NCBI GenBank assembly: GCA_963931925.1
Contig: OZ007576.1
Location: 17,538,657 to 17,602,656, forward strand
Length of the DNA: 64,000 nucleotides
From: Onchidella celtica
Lineage: Eukaryota; Mollusca; Gastropoda; Systellommatophora; Onchidiidae
Direction: 5' to 3'
The notes below the pieces were generated by a model. That model ran no database searches and was not told the origin of the DNA. It was given only the letters and a program-made list of their open reading frames with translations. Positions 10,595 through 25,200 of this stretch are shown one piece after another. How positions within the stretch are numbered: position 1 is the stretch's first letter; each line of letters begins with the position of its first letter. Position numbers and translations under genes: made by a program.

Positions 10595-10905
10595 TTGGTC
10601 TGTCTGTCTGTTTGCTGTATCAGCTCTCCTGTTTCTTCTTCTACCCCCCTCTCTCTTTTTTTCCCCCGTTCTCTGTTTGTCTCACTTCTCTTTCTTTCTC
10701 TCTCTCTCTTGTCTGTCTCTCGCTGTTCCTGTCTCTCTGTCTCACCCTGTCTCTCTCGATCTCTTTCTTTCTATCCTCCATTCTCTCTCTCTTTTTCCCC
10801 CTCTCTTTCTCACACATTCTCTCTTTTTCTCTCTCTCTCCCTCTCTCTTTGTCTCTCTCTCTCTCCCTCTTTCTCCCCCCCCCCCCTCTACACCTATCCA
10901 TGCAT
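10595..10905. repeat. CT-rich low-complexity block
   Basis: TCTC/TTTC/CTGT-rich sequence with a C-run near 10876-10887. All long ORFs on both strands are composition artefacts. Confidence 0.88.
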
Positions 10906-11158
10906 TTCTTTGACTGATTAATTTTTTTAACATACTTGAATGATAATTATCTTTTCACATAAACCAGAGCGCCATGCGTTATTGCAAAACTATGCCGAGA
11001 ATTAGACCGAGATTAGCACAGAATGAAGAAACATGCAGTTTTTAACTAAATTCATCTTAAGAACATAGTTGGCAATGCAGGAATGAAATGTGAGTAGATA
11101 ATACTCCGACTACGCTCAGAGAGGACAGTTTTCGAAGCTGAGAGATATCAGGATAGCT

Positions 11159-11160
11159 TG

Positions 11161-11210
<50 letters not shown>

Positions 11211-11234
11211 TTATCTATCTATCTATCTGTCTGT

Positions 11235-11304
<70 letters not shown>

Positions 11305-11309
11305 GTCTG

Positions 11310-11374
<65 letters not shown>

Positions 11375-11379
11375 GTCTG

Positions 11380-11476
<97 letters not shown>

Positions 11477-11511
11477 TTGTCTGTCTGTCAGTCCGTCTGT
11501 CTGTCTGTCTG
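11159..11511. repeat. (TCTA)n microsatellite, about 350 bp
   Basis: Nearly pure ctat repeat with a few gtctgt interruptions, ending in (tctg) units. It yields YLSIYLSI-type ORFs with no coding meaning. Confidence 0.98.
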
Positions 11512-12595
11512 AGAAATCTGGTAAGATTTATGTTCAAACATTCCTATCTTTTCCTGTCCGTGTTTTGTAGAAATGTTTCTTTTTCCGGTGTCATGTTTCG
11601 GTCGTTTGGCAAGTCTTTCCGGTGTTTCATTAAAGTTATCACCATTAAAATGCCGTGGAAAAGCATTTTTCATTACGCACGGGCATAGGCTAAGCTATCC
11701 TGCTTGTAATATATTATGCTGTTCTTGTATGAGTCTGGTATACAAAATCATATGGAGTGCATCTCAAAAAGATATTTACACGCTTTTAGAATATACCCAA
11801 GATTAAGACTTCAAATTAAAAAGATGGGTGTGTAATTATTTGCACTAGCGCACGTGTTCAGACTGAGGACCCTCTGGAACAGTTGTCAGATAGTGGAGAA
11901 TGGGAAGCAAGAGGGAAATCAGGCCGATTATACCAAGGCAAGCACCATGACACGCTATCACAACATAACTTAAGTAATGTTCTGTAATTGTAATAAATAG
12001 CATGTAGAGCGCTCAAATCCACACACAAAAAATGATGCGATCTAAGGCGCTGAACTAAAATTAAAAACAGGATTAACATAAGATCAATTCTTCATGCTCC
12101 CACACAAAACTTAATCTGCTCTCATCCTCAAATCTCTGAGACCAAGAGGGACATCATTCAGTTTCCAAGAAAACAGTCCTAAGTTATTAACTTTTGAGTC
12201 TATTATAAATGTAGCAGGGGTGAGGGAAGGGGAAGATATGAGTTAGTCAGTCGATGTCGTAAATGCAGCATATTTAGGGTACATTACATGTCATGGATGG
12301 ATTGGTTTAACATACCATTTCTCCTTTTTTTTTAAAAAAACACTGCAAGGGTGATCCAGATTCATTTCTGAAAACGAACAGACTAGTAGTAGAGGTTAAG
12401 ACCTCGGGACGGAGGTTGTCTAACTTCCCGGCAAAACTTTTTCCACATAATAGGAAAGTTGGCAGTCAAACCGGCTAAATGGGACGGTCGGGGCAAAGAA
12501 AACAATGTCACCTGAAACAACGGAAACAGATTACTGACAAACCTAGAAATGAGGGAGGAATGAGAGGGGGTGATGACAGTTACTGAGAGAGATTG
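11512..12595. other. No gene seen
   Basis: Mixed unique-looking sequence. Short ORFs lack homology that I can recognise, and no paired splice sites stand out. Confidence 0.5.
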
Positions 12596-12632
12596 AGGGG
12601 CAAGGCAATGTGGCCAGTCGATAGATTGGAAG

Positions 12633-12684
<52 letters not shown>

Positions 12685-12750
12685 AGAGACAGGGAGAGAG
12701 AGAGAGAGGGGGGAGAGAGGGAGAGGAGAGAGAGAGAGAAAGAAAAATGG
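12596..12750. repeat. GA-rich microsatellite
   Basis: (GA)n run from about 12640 to 12674, then GAGA/GGGA units to about 12745. Confidence 0.93.
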
Positions 12751-12828
12751 GGGTGGGGAGGCAGATAAGTAGATTAGAGTGAGAGAGGAATAGATAGAGA
12801 TAGATAAATAATTCAATAGGTAGACAGA

Positions 12829-13171
<343 letters not shown>

Positions 13172-14923
13172 ACTTTCTCTTTGTTAAAAGTCCACCTTGT
13201 ACCTGAGCCTCTACCAGCCGCTGTAGCCTACGATCTACTGTAGGTAGCTCTGCTTTGCCTGTGTACTTGTAAGCATTTGCTGCCCGCTTGCAGGTGTGTT
13301 ATTTTCACCTGTGTGTTTGACATTTATACCTATCTAATATCATAATATCCCTGATGCCAATATCTTTTGTTAGTGGCTTGGTTTCCCCTTGCCAGGCTTT
13401 CCCAGATTACGTCCAAAGGCTCGTAACTCGGTAGGGATCGGTAACTCCTGGTTTGACAAATCTGATGCTTCGATCTTAACGTGGTATCTTCCCCTCAGAA
13501 CGATAAGGTTCTAAGTCCCTTCCGACAACCTTTGAGAAATTCATGGTTGAAATTCCGTGTGCTCATTGGCTTTTATTTCGCGATACGACTTTCTTTTTTT
13601 TTTTCTTCTTTTTAGTAAAACAAACAAATTACACACCGAATAGGCTTGATGCTTTGACACACAATGGAGAAGGCCTGTCGTAGAAGTAGTGTGTAGTGTG
13701 TGACCAAAAAACTGGAGATTGAATGTTGCCATTCTCAGGGGTCGACATCTCGAACACAAGGCTTTCTCTTCCGCTTTGCAATATTGCATGATATTTTTAC
13801 AATAATGTGGTTTTCATCTGTACAAAACTCAAAAGAAACATGATATTTTATGATTGTTCTTTTGCTCTCGATTGACGTTTTTTTTTTTTTTTTCAAAACA
13901 GTGGGGGGATCGATGTCGAAAATGAGTATGTGCCTTGAAAACCGATACATAAAACAATGAATAAAATATGCAGTTATCTATAGATTAGTATCCCACCAAA
14001 AGATGGAACACTCAGTGGCGGAGCTAACTGGGGTGCAGTGGGATCGGCCGCTCCCCTAGAAGCAAATCGTTTTTTAAAAAAATAAATGGTGCCTTTTCAG
14101 AATATTTTTAACTTCTTTTTTTTTTTTTTAAGCGTTTTCTCGAGTTAATAAATGCAAAATAACAATACACTTCGTTTAACATTGTATCGTCCGTGTGTTT
14201 TGATTTTATTTACAAAATACTAATTTAGAACCAGTATACCTGGCACGTACGTAGGCACCTCTTTTTATGAGTTCGCCCCCCCCCCCCCAACGTTAGAATT
14301 AGCTACGCCCTTGGGAACACGGAAATAATATATCAATATCATGCGTGCGGTAAGTCAAGGGTTCCCAATCCTTTCTCATCCCGTTTACTTCAGGCAACTT
14401 TTTGGAAAGCATCAATTTACCTCACCGAGCTCTATAGATAGTCTAGAGCGGAAAGTAGGTCAAGACACTGTGCACCCTATGGTGCGTCCAGGCGAGACAA
14501 AAGGAGGGAAAGATTCGACCCAAAAAAAGTTTGAAAAATGGTGCTCACTTGTTGTGACACTATTAGTGTGGGCTGTAATTAATAGTCGTTTGCCCCTCCC
14601 TATGTCTGCAATGACGCAGCGCTAGGTGGCCACGCGAATTGCCGCTATCTTTTAGTGGACGGAACAGAGGTGGCCCAGCGGAGTGTTCTCTCTCTCTCGA
14701 TCTCTCGTCTATTGTGTAGCTCTGTGATTTACCTCCACCATGTTCTGTTCAGTAATTTGAGTTTACACTGCCACCATATTAAAGTCACTGACGAAGGGGA
14801 AATTTAAAGCACTGTTTTATTACACTATTCTTTTACATTCATATAATAATGACAATATTACTGGCACATAACGATTTTATTTCACTTATTTGTTAACAAC
14901 TAATGATGAACCAACACGAAAAG
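13172..14923. other. No gene seen
   Basis: Unassigned AT-rich DNA with poly-T runs (13589-13610, 13880-13892, 14117-14130) and a C-run (14275-14288). No recognisable exon of the downstream SDR gene was found here. Confidence 0.5.
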
Positions 14924-15552
14924 ACGTGAATGAATCTGGCTAACCCGGGCTTAAGGTCAAAGGCCAAATTCCCGAGAAAGCCCCTCCAAAGAGGAAAATG
15001 GAGATTTACTAATAAAATGAAAGATTGGCCGTTTTTTTCTGCATACATTTAAATTACTAGTGTAAAGGCCCGTTCAGAGAACGGGTTGCAATATGTAGAT
15101 CTAGGTAGAGAACAACTCACAACTGGCACAGTAACACCCGCATGGCCCGTGCATAAAAGGCAGACGGCACAGAAACTCACGCCTTCAAACTTTGAAACGC
15201 AACCGGAAATTTAAAGTCGAAACAAAACAAAGGCAGGAGGGAGGCAACCATTGTTGAGGAGAAAGCATTATTCGATATTTTTAGGCCTATTTTCATTTAT
15301 TACAAAATTACGATACTCCGCTTTCATGTCAAAGGAATAGACATACATGTAGTAGCAAAAAGAACTATCTTTCACGTGTAATTTTTTCAGGTCTGGGCAT
15401 TTCTTCCTCGCAGCAGTGAATTTTTTTTCCTTGCTGTTTTTTTATATAGATTTTGCTTGAAATCGTCTTAGCAATATATAATTTGATTTCTTTTTAAAGA
15501 GGTACAAAAAAAAAAATCATCTTAATTTCGATTTCGCCAGATCCATTCACGT
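14924..15552. mobile_element. MITE family A, copy 2, split by a Helitron
   Basis: Left arm acgtgaatgaatctggc and gggcttaaggtcaaagg; right arm ttaatttcgatttcgccaga and tccattcacgt. The middle is interrupted at 15057-15450 by a Helitron. Without that insert the element is about 235 bp, like the other copies. Confidence 0.85.
15057..15450 (-). mobile_element. Non-autonomous Helitron family B, copy 1 (394 bp)
   Basis: On the minus strand it starts TCTATATAAAAAAACAGC and ends in a hairpin (CCCGTTC-TCT-GAACGGG, + strand 15069-15085), a short spacer and CTAG. It lies between A and T without target duplication, as Helitrons do. Joining the flanks restores the continuity of MITE A. It codes for nothing. 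Confidence 0.85.
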
Positions 15553-16160
15553 GTGTTCAAAACCAGAATCAGCAAATTTATCCCCTGGATAGGCGAATTT
15601 TACTCTCTGGGGATAAATTTACGCTACGTTGGGAACTCCTGTAGTAGAAAGTGAACGAAATGGACTAAAACCTGAGAAACAATACAGTCACGTGTCAGAC
15701 AGTGTATACATGAGATCAGATAAGAATCACTTTGTAATCCAATGCGGGAAATTCACTTTCACCGAGTGTTTAAGAGCACATAATTATATGGTACACACAT
15801 CCTACACATCATAACATAAACATATATCACAAAACTGGGTTTTCACGTGTACGGATACCTTAACGGCAAACGGATACGTCAAAATCCCCTTCAAGTAGTG
15901 AAATAGAAAAAAATGTTTTAATGTTAATGTTTAATGAAACCCCATTTCCAACCATTTGGAAACATTCTTTCTTTTTACTACTTGATGGATTTTTGCCCCT
16001 TCTGTTTCCGCACACATGGAAACACAGTTTAACTCACTTACAGGCACACATGAAGTCACGTGGTCTCCAAGACACAATATTCTTTCTCAGAACAGACAGA
16101 TTTGCAATTTGCAAAAAAGTTAAGTCCTTTATAACTTGTGTATAATACATTTCATTGCAG
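15553..16160. other. SDR gene intron, nothing recognised
   Basis: AT-rich intronic or upstream sequence ending with the acceptor ttcattgcag at 16151-16160. The short ORFs are not supported. Confidence 0.5.
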
Positions 16161-16275
16161 GAGCCACGGGTGGTCTGGGTAAAGCCACAGCTATTGAACT
16201 GGCCAAGAGAAATGCTCGGGTGTACATCACTGGAAGGGAAAAGGTGAAAGTGGACGCCGTGGCCAGAAATATCAG
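16161..16275 (+). CDS. SDR gene exon A: cofactor-binding loop
   Basis: The acceptor is ttcattgcag and the donor gtactc. The exon begins with the last two bases of a Gly codon and encodes the glycine-rich GATGGLGKATA loop, helix IELAKR and strand VYITGRE. It ends with the first two bases of an Arg codon. The preceding exon must supply the first base of the Gly codon and the first beta-strand; it was not found upstream. Confidence 0.93.
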
Positions 16276-19200
16276 GTACTCTTTCAGGTCTATTTTATCA
16301 GGTCTGTTTTAAATCCATTTATTTTCTCAATTCACTTTTTTTTTTTTTAAAACTGTTTTATTGTTTAATTTCTGCCTTATAGTATGTTATGTGTGTTAGT
16401 CTTTGTGTACAATGTATGTCTAGCAGAGAGAGAGAGATGGGATGAGTTGCAGATGGAGAGAACAAGACCTTCTGTAAAGCGCCTAAAGCAAATTGTTTGG
16501 ATTGGGCGCTATATAAATGATCTTCATTATTATTATTATTATTATTACCTCCGGACGTTTCCACTTCTGACAAATATGTCACCCGCACTTGTGTGAACAC
16601 ATTTGTGCATGTCATCAAACATGCAACACGACAGACGCGGCATTTTTTCAGTTTTGACCATCTGTACTCAAACCCTTACGTCAAGAAATTCATACCCGTC
16701 TTAAATGACAATCACCATGCCCTGTTTTATCAAATTTCTAGATCATCCAGGAATAATAGAAAAACACACACAGAAGCAAACAGATAAAGTCACAGAAGGT
16801 CGTTTTTGCCCTCCGCAATCGCCCCAACAAGGCACTATAGCTAGATGTGTGTCATATTTCACTAAGGTTCCTTACCATGCCACTTCATGCATGCCTGTTA
16901 TTGAGTTTATTGAATTGCGATATGTTAACGTAACGATGCGTGAGCTGTCTATACCATGCATGTGCTCTTAAACGCTCTGTGAAAAAGAAATGTGATAATA
17001 AAGTGATTCTCATCTTATCTTATCTTATCTGGTTCTATTTTACAGTATTGCTGTCCACAGTGAACATTCTCATGAACACTTTTTTTTTTTTTTATTCCCA
17101 CTTTTCTCATGATCAGAAAGAAAACCGGAAACAACCAGGTGAATTCACTGGTCCTTGACCTTGGATCTTTGAGAAGTATCCGAGAATTTGCCGAGGATTT
17201 TAATAAGGCAGAGAAAGCGCTGCACGTGTTGATTAACAATGCAGGTGAGTCAGTGTGGAGTGACTTGGTGTGACTTATATGGACCTTTTGTATAAGGAGG
17301 GTGGGGGCTTGTGAGGACCTTTTGTACGGTGATTTGTGTGGACCTGTTGTACGGTGATTTGTATGGGCTCTTTGTATGGTAACTTGTGTGGGCCCTTTGT
17401 ATGATGACTTGCATGGACCTTTTGTACATTAACTTGTAAGGACCTTTTGTATGGTGACTCGTGTGGGCCCTTTGTACGGTGACTTATGTGGACTTTTTGT
17501 ATGGTGACTTGTATGGACCTTTACACAGTGACTCATGTGGACCTCTTGTTTGGTGACCTGTGTGGACCTCTTGTTTGGTGTCTTGTGTGGACCTTTTGTA
17601 CGGTGACTTGTATGGACCTTTTGTACAATGACTTGCGTGGACCTTTTGTTTGGTGACTTGTATGGACCTTTTGTACTGTGACATGTGTGGGCCCTTTGTA
17701 TGGTGACTTGTGTGGACCTTTTGTATGGTGATTTGTGTGGACCCTTTGCACAATGACTTGTGTGGACCTTTTGTACGGTGACTTGTATGGACCTTTTGTA
17801 CGGTGACTTGTGTGGACCTTTTGTACGGTGACTTGTGTGGACCTTTTGTACGGTGACTTGTACGGACCTTTTGTACGGTGACTTGTGTGGACCTTTTGTA
17901 CGGTGACTTATATGGACCTTTTGTACGGTGACTGGTATGGACCTTTTGTACGGTGACTGGTATGGACCTTTTGTATGGTGACTTGTATGGACCTTTTGTT
18001 CGGTGACATCTGTGGACCTTTTGTACGGTGGACATTTGAAGAATTTTCTAGTTTGCCAGGAACAGATTAGGGCCCATCCATTAAACAACAACGTTTGTTA
18101 TTTCAGAAATTATTAACAATTAATAATCAAGTTCAGGTTCAATTTTAATAATAAAAAATAGCACAAGAAAGATGAAAGTAACAAAGAAAAATTGATTTTA
18201 AAAAAAAAAACGCACTCGCTCATTCACTCTCCGCTCCTTGCTGCGTATAGCAATTTATTTATTTGTATATTATACTATACAATGAAAAGTACCTTTTAAG
18301 TCCCATTAAACAGTTATCTTTGAGTATTATTCATTCATTTTAACCCCATCACCGTCTCCCTTAACCGTGTCCTTACACTTAGCTGTTCCTGTTCTCCTGT
18401 TGTCTCCTTTATCATTCACTATCCAGCAGTTTTCCCCTTCCTGAGGCCTTTGCCTGATCACTTCTGCAAGTCATGTCACTTTCATTCCAACACGTCATTA
18501 CAGTATTGCTCTTATTATCGTCATCATCACCATCATCATCATCAACAGCAACGACAACAACATAGTAATAATACAAATTATAACAGTAAAAACTTTAAGT
18601 TTGAGTATGGATTTTACGGCGCGTCGGCACGATAACGGCCGCTTTGCGTCTTTCATAGTCTTTTTGGGTACTTTAAATTTATGTTTGGTATTCAGAGCTT
18701 CATCCATTTAAATTTCACAAATAGAATAAAACAGTTCCATTATTATAAATCTCATTATACTGGTAAAACTCGCCAACGTTGTTTTATATAGGTCTGAAAG
18801 GAGTTTTGTAAATAATTATGTATAACAGTTTTTAAATCAAGTTGCAGATCTGAGCCTCTTTCAGAAAGAACACGGTGCTCTGCGGGTCCACGTCAGAAAA
18901 TGATTCCTTCACGGATCCGCAGACATAGGTGCCTTCTTCGGATAGGCATGAAATCCACACATTCAGTTTTAAAAATATGCATTTTTTATAGTTGGCAGTA
19001 CCAGGAATACGTATCACAAGCTCAACAGCATTGGCAGGTAGCGACAGTAGTATATGTATTCAGGTTCATCGTTTTGGCGATATAAATAAAAACATATCGA
19101 TATTTAAACCAAAAATACATGACCATCAACAACACCCGACCTTGGTTCTTGACTGCTCCATTCTCCATTTTCTACTATTACAGTAGAAAAGAAAAATATC

Positions 19201-22200
19201 ACAGCAGCCACTTCAACAACAACAAATACAATAAGCAACAACAACACCTACATCCCCATCCACGGACGCCCTGCCTAATCAACTCCCCACAGTCATACCG
19301 TACAACATTCCTTATATCCCTCTCACCCACATTCGCACATCGACGGTCGGAACCTCGTTAAAACTAGCCTTTGATGCTGTTGTTAATTGACCGTAGTGTT
19401 TTACATAGAAAGCTATGGCTGAGCAGTGAACTCAACTCATTATATTCTCTATTTGGCTTTGTAAATAGACCGCGGCCCCGTATCAACAGCTTAAAAGGCT
19501 AGTTTCGAGGGCATATTGCCATTTTGTTGTATGCGACACTTTGCCAATTCTGAGTTTTTGTCGTGAAAGTAGCTCTTTCACTGCTAATTTTATTTCATTA
19601 TATATAATTATATGTCATTCCAATCGGTTAAAATCTTTTCAGGAAATGTGTTTGTGGCGTAACGTTTCATGCGTTTTAGCCTTTTTGCCGACCAAACTTC
19701 AATCCTCATTTTCTCGAAAAGGTAAACATGCGCATACAACAACATTTATGGCAAATACCCGACGGTTTTAAAGCGGTTCTAACAGCCGACCGCCGACATA
19801 AAATTATACGATCAGTTTTATCAATAAACTATGCCATTTTTTGCCACCATTGTCCGCCCTACACGACTCGCAAACAACCCGCCTCATTCTGGCGCGTCTC
19901 TGACCCTGAGAAAACGAGCTTTGCCGTGCTGTGGCCTTCCAGTTAAAGACTTCCCTGCGAGTGAGAGAATGTAGATAACCCGGTCTTTGATCTTCCGCGT
20001 GCAGGTGTGAAACTGCAAGTTTTATAGCGCAGGAGAAATCTGAGTTTGATATCGGTGTTGGCGGCGGGGAGAAGAGACACATAGACGTTTTTGAAAACAG
20101 ATAAAGAAAATATACCTAAACAGGGACGTATTTAGAAAAGGTAAAAAGGGAAAAACAAGCTGATTTTCATTGTAGAATTAAACTAACAAAACGAATTAAG
20201 CACGGTCGTGAAACCTTTGATTGAAAGAACGCTGTAGTGTCCCGTGTTCCAACATAATTTGGATCACTTTCCATCTTTGCATTGAACAACGTTCCCTGGT
20301 CAACTTTATACTATTATAGTGTGCTTTTGAAATTATTTGACCAATTTAAACACGTCTTTGAGAGTTTCTGAATTTTTTTACAACAAAGTCTGATGTTTGG
20401 GCGCTAGAGAGTTGATCACAAGACATTCAGTTGTTTGTTGATATTCCTGGATCCTGAATGTCTCTGCAGCCTGATGTCTTTCTTTCTTTGGTGTTACCTG
20501 CCGTGCTGTCTACCTTGCCGTGGCCTGTTTACTATCAGCTATGTCGATTCTTGCTTGATTGGCGTAATTCTTGTGTCCTACCTTACTTTTGGCTTTGTCA
20601 TCTTTCGATTTGCTAATGTCCCAGTTATCTTTTGATTCCGTATCGTCGCAACCACTGTCCCCCGGTATACAATTGCCAACTGAGTTCTCCCACTGGACGG
20701 CACTTTTGTCGTTGGTCCCAAGTTTAGGTTTAGATGTTACGATGCCACACGGAGACTTAGTACTTGTGGCTCCCGTCACACGAGTCAGTGGATATTGTGT
20801 TCTCCTGTACACAAATGAATATAAAAGGAGAAAAACAAAAATCGATCAGTGTCAACGTAACGAGTTAAATACAGATTAAGAAAATGAAGTGTTTCTGTTC
20901 CGAGGAAATGGAGGAATGGCGACTGTTAGCAAAACTTTCATTGGTTGTTTCTCTTGGGGCAAAGGTATAAATGTGATTGGATCTAACGAGGCTGAGCTGA
21001 AGGTGAAATAACTTTTTAAAGAAATCGAAATAAAATATTTCTGAGACGATTTCAAGTAAATATTTTAACCCAATGCACAAAAATGGTTAATCTTTCATAT
21101 TTTATGCAAATCTTATTTTCTTTAGAAAATGACTTCCTCTCCTTGGAAGGGTGGGGCGGGGTGTCTCAGGAATTTGGTCTTTCATTTTGAGCCCGATTTG
21201 GTCAGATCCACTCACAGATCCTTTCAACATTTCTTTATTTAACTAAAATTTAAAATAAGGAATGCAGTTCAAGTAGAACATTTTTACCTCTCCTGTAAAA
21301 TTAGCCATCTACATTCATTGAATTTAAGCTTAATCACCCTTTGTCACATTCTGGCCATATCGGATTTTGTGCGGAAATTTAAGCGTCAAATATACTCAGA
21401 GAAAGCACGCTCTTGATTTGTCATTGCTTTTGAGCCTGCACTCAGTAGATACATTAGAAACAACCACAGAAAAGTCCTTTGAAAATCGCTTGGATTCGTC
21501 ATTCTCAGCCTTACTCTGTCCCTCAATTGCACAGTTATTTTACTGTTGCCTCACTCGGTAATCATAGGTGAGATGTTTTTGTGTTGAAACACGATGCCAT
21601 CTGACGCTAGAAATTCAACAATCCAGCATTTAATGACGTTCTCGCCGATTTTAAAATTTCCACTGCTAATGAATCCGCCATCAATTACTCACTGAGCTTT
21701 ATCTGCTTTGAAAAAAAAAAACACAGATTAAACATACGCAGTTAATCACTGTTAGGTCAAGTCAAATCAAATAGAAAATTTCAATATGTATTTTTTTTTT
21801 TCCGCGTACAATTTAAACCCATTTCCTCTGGTAACCCATGATTTTGTACACACTGAGAAACGGGCCCAATGGACTCGGAAATGCTTTAGACCGTTAACGT
21901 GAAAAACAATGCATTGTTTCGAATCTAAAATGCGGACCTTTATTTAATATAACATGCCCCATAACTCCGAAAGGAAAAACATCTAAATGGGCTATTCCGG
22001 TTACTCAACGGGCTGTCGGCACAGAGCAGAACGGAACCAACATCGTGTTTACTTTTGTTTCAGCACACTGTCCGTTGGTCTGTGTGCACTAAACATCGAG
22101 TGAGCGAAAACAAAATATTCATTAAGTGTTAGTTTATTTGGGATTTGCATGACAAGAAATCTTAGTCAAGCAGAAAATCATCGTTTCATGGCAACTACTT

Positions 22201-25200
22201 TAAAAACATTGAACGTCGGTGACCCACTTTTCGGCTAGCATTTCAATGACAGGTCAGTGACACCGTGTTGTCTGGTGTAAATCCCTCATCAGATGTACAT
22301 TTACGCGCCTGCTGCCACTGATTGCTTGGACATTCAAATTTTTGGGCTGGGATAGGAGTGACAACGATGAAATGATTAAAATACTGTTCAGATTTCAAGA
22401 TAATTGAAAGTTCGTTTTAGGAGATCGTAACTGCTGTTGGTTTACGTAGTCAAGTTTTTTTTTTTTTTTTATAATTTATTTTGGAAGTGTCCCTAAATGT
22501 GGCCATTTAGACTGGGACCCCAAATTGTGATGGTATTTTTTTTTTTTTTCAACCTTTGGTTTTGCGGCAAATACAGAACTCGAAGTTACTAGCTATTTTG
22601 TGTTTCAGTTCGATAGCTGAGGGATCAGTCATTGCTACTACTGTTTAAATAAACGAAATGTACAACAACGGTGTATGTCATCACAAATTTGGGCAACGAA
22701 ATGGTGAAGAGCCCTGTCATTGAACGCAATGATATCGAATACTGCCTGAATTAAAAAAGTATGATGTTGCAAGAACGTATGTCCCCCAAGTTTTTTGCGC
22801 TAGGGGTATTTATTTTAAACCCTTTTATGACTTCAGATCTATTCTCCTGAAATAACTCCTATAAACAGCTTTAATTAATTATTCTTTCAGATTTTCTTTT
22901 TGTCTTCCTCCTGTTTTTTGGTTGCAAGGGTAGGGGGCAGGGTTAGGGATTCGATAAGATATACGAACGCGCTCCTATAGCCTAGCACAAAACGCTTGGG
23001 GTGCACACGTGCTTACAACAATCACCATTTAAAAAAGAACCGCCTGAGGTATAAATATTCAGATATTAAACAAATTGGAGACAAAGTTACAAAATACCAA
23101 TGGAAACATGGCGTATTTCGTGAATCAAGGAAATAAACTGATTCAAAGCCGCCACATTGACACCTATGAGTTTTCACCTGGTCTAAACGGCGCAAGCCAA
23201 AACAATATATATCATTCGGTTTATCTATCTGTCTCGCTTTGCTGTATATAATCCCTGGCCCAACATCAGAACTTGGTAAATCAAGCCAATACGAGACCGT
23301 GATGAATGTGATTTGTAGCGAGCGGTAAAAGTGAATGGTTGAAATAATAGGAAAAAAGGTTTAACTTCAACGATATTCCGGGAAATGGGGGTGGGGGGGG
23401 GGGGTCAGAATTTGAACTGTCTAGAGGAAGCAGAAGTGTCTCTAAGATTCCACAAACTCACGCACTGAAAATTTTGTTCAGTGTTAAATCCCTTGTTTGA
23501 GTTCAAGTGTTTCACGTCATCAGCCGAAATTGACATTAACTCATCTTGCACAGAATAAAATTATTTCTTGCACCAGTGAAGTTTCATTTCTAAAGAGATT
23601 GGAGAGAATCGAATTGCTCAAAACGTATGGGGGAAGGTGAGGGAATGCAAGAAGGTTGTTGTTGTTTTGTTTAATGAGAGAAACTTTACTATAGGGATAA
23701 TACTGAATTAGCATTTAGAGCTTTGGTATTTGAAACTGAGATTTATATCTTCTACTCTTGATTGCCTTTTATAATAGCAATTTCATTGAATATCCCTCTG
23801 ATTAACTTGACAGCCAGATTTTAACAATATTTAAGGTAACACTTTCCCAGGATATTAAAAGTAAATAATCTTCCTCCTGCACCAGTCAGTCCACCCTCTG
23901 CCGGATGCAGCCCTGCAGTAAATAATCTTCACCTGCCCACAAAAGCTGTTTAGCACCTGGGAAAGCACTTACTCCCCCTTGATTTGTGGTAGGAGGCATC
24001 ACGGTTACCTCCCCCCTGCTGCCGTTTTCTCTCCGTGACGCAGCTCACCACGCACTGAACGCTGCACAGACCTCACGCGATAAGGACACGCCCGCCCGTC
24101 TATGTCAGGAATCCCCCAACACAAACACCCCTTGTTTCGTGACCAATTAGTCGTGGGTGCATCTCTGCAAATGCCCAAACTTTCGATCGTAAATAGCCAG
24201 GCGCCTTTTGTTAATTTAAGAATTTTTGGAATTCTTGGCGGGAAGACAAATAAATTGATGATCGGATAGGGTGGGGGTATGGGAGGTTTCAAGTATAAAA
24301 TATGTAGCAGTAGCTTGAGTTAAACTAAAACAGGAAAAAAAAAAAGACCTTTCAAGCATATTAATTCCTTGCCATTGAGCCCAATTTATACCACTGAAAA
24401 ATTAATTAATTATTTGTACAAGAAGCACTTTTCTTAAGAAAGAAAAAGTCCAGGCGTAGAGCTCCCGCTCACACGCACACACACACACACGATAAACCAA
24501 ACATACACACAAACACAAACACACACGCACACCTACACACACTCACACACACACACGTATACCAAACACACACACACATACATACACACACAGAAACACA
24601 CACACACACACCTACACTTGGCTAAGTTTTGAGTTTTCCATCCTCACTTTAATTAGTCTGAAAATCAGTTCAAGTTCAATTTCCTGTTGTACACATCCAG
24701 TGTTTCATCACCCACCCACCCCCCCCCCCCACCCTTGTGTACTAGCACAGAGGCACGGCGGTGTGGCATGTTACTAATGTAAACACAAGTCAGACACGTG
24801 ACGTGGCTCAGGTTTACCACAGCGATCACCTTTAGCACATACTGGTGGTATTTTCTTGACACCAAAGAGCAGTTTCCACTCAGGAAAATATGGGGTAAGC
24901 CCATAGATATAGGCCCATTGCGCATATCGGCCATCTTTGTTGTAAGGACCGACGCATAACCATGGTGCTGGTAGCATTGATTTTGATTCGTTAGCTGATT
25001 TGCACTGCGAGCACTTCAGGCGTCGCAAACCAATCGGCGGCGAGCTAAAACTAGTTCACTACAGTAAACAATGACACGTGTGTACACGCACATGGGAGAA
25101 GTTCGGTCAATTCTTTCACTTCCTTTCCCTTGTTTACACGGATGGTAGGGAATCTGACCGGCTTGGATCCATCCTTTCCACCCCTGTCACAACAGTCAAC

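Noticed and set aside
11158-11688. YLSI-repeat protein
   Set aside because: Translation of a (TCTA)n microsatellite.
17429-18091. 220-codon His/Lys/Ser repeat protein on the minus strand
   Set aside because: It is the 25-bp minisatellite inside SDR intron 2; a second frame over the same DNA is also open.
20510-20812. 100-codon minus-strand ORF
   Set aside because: No domain, biased Lys/Ser/Asp composition and no splice support.
22930-22960. Telomere-like gggttaggg stretches (also about 29080 and 34100)
   Set aside because: One or two degenerate units inside MITE C or in intron; not a telomeric array.
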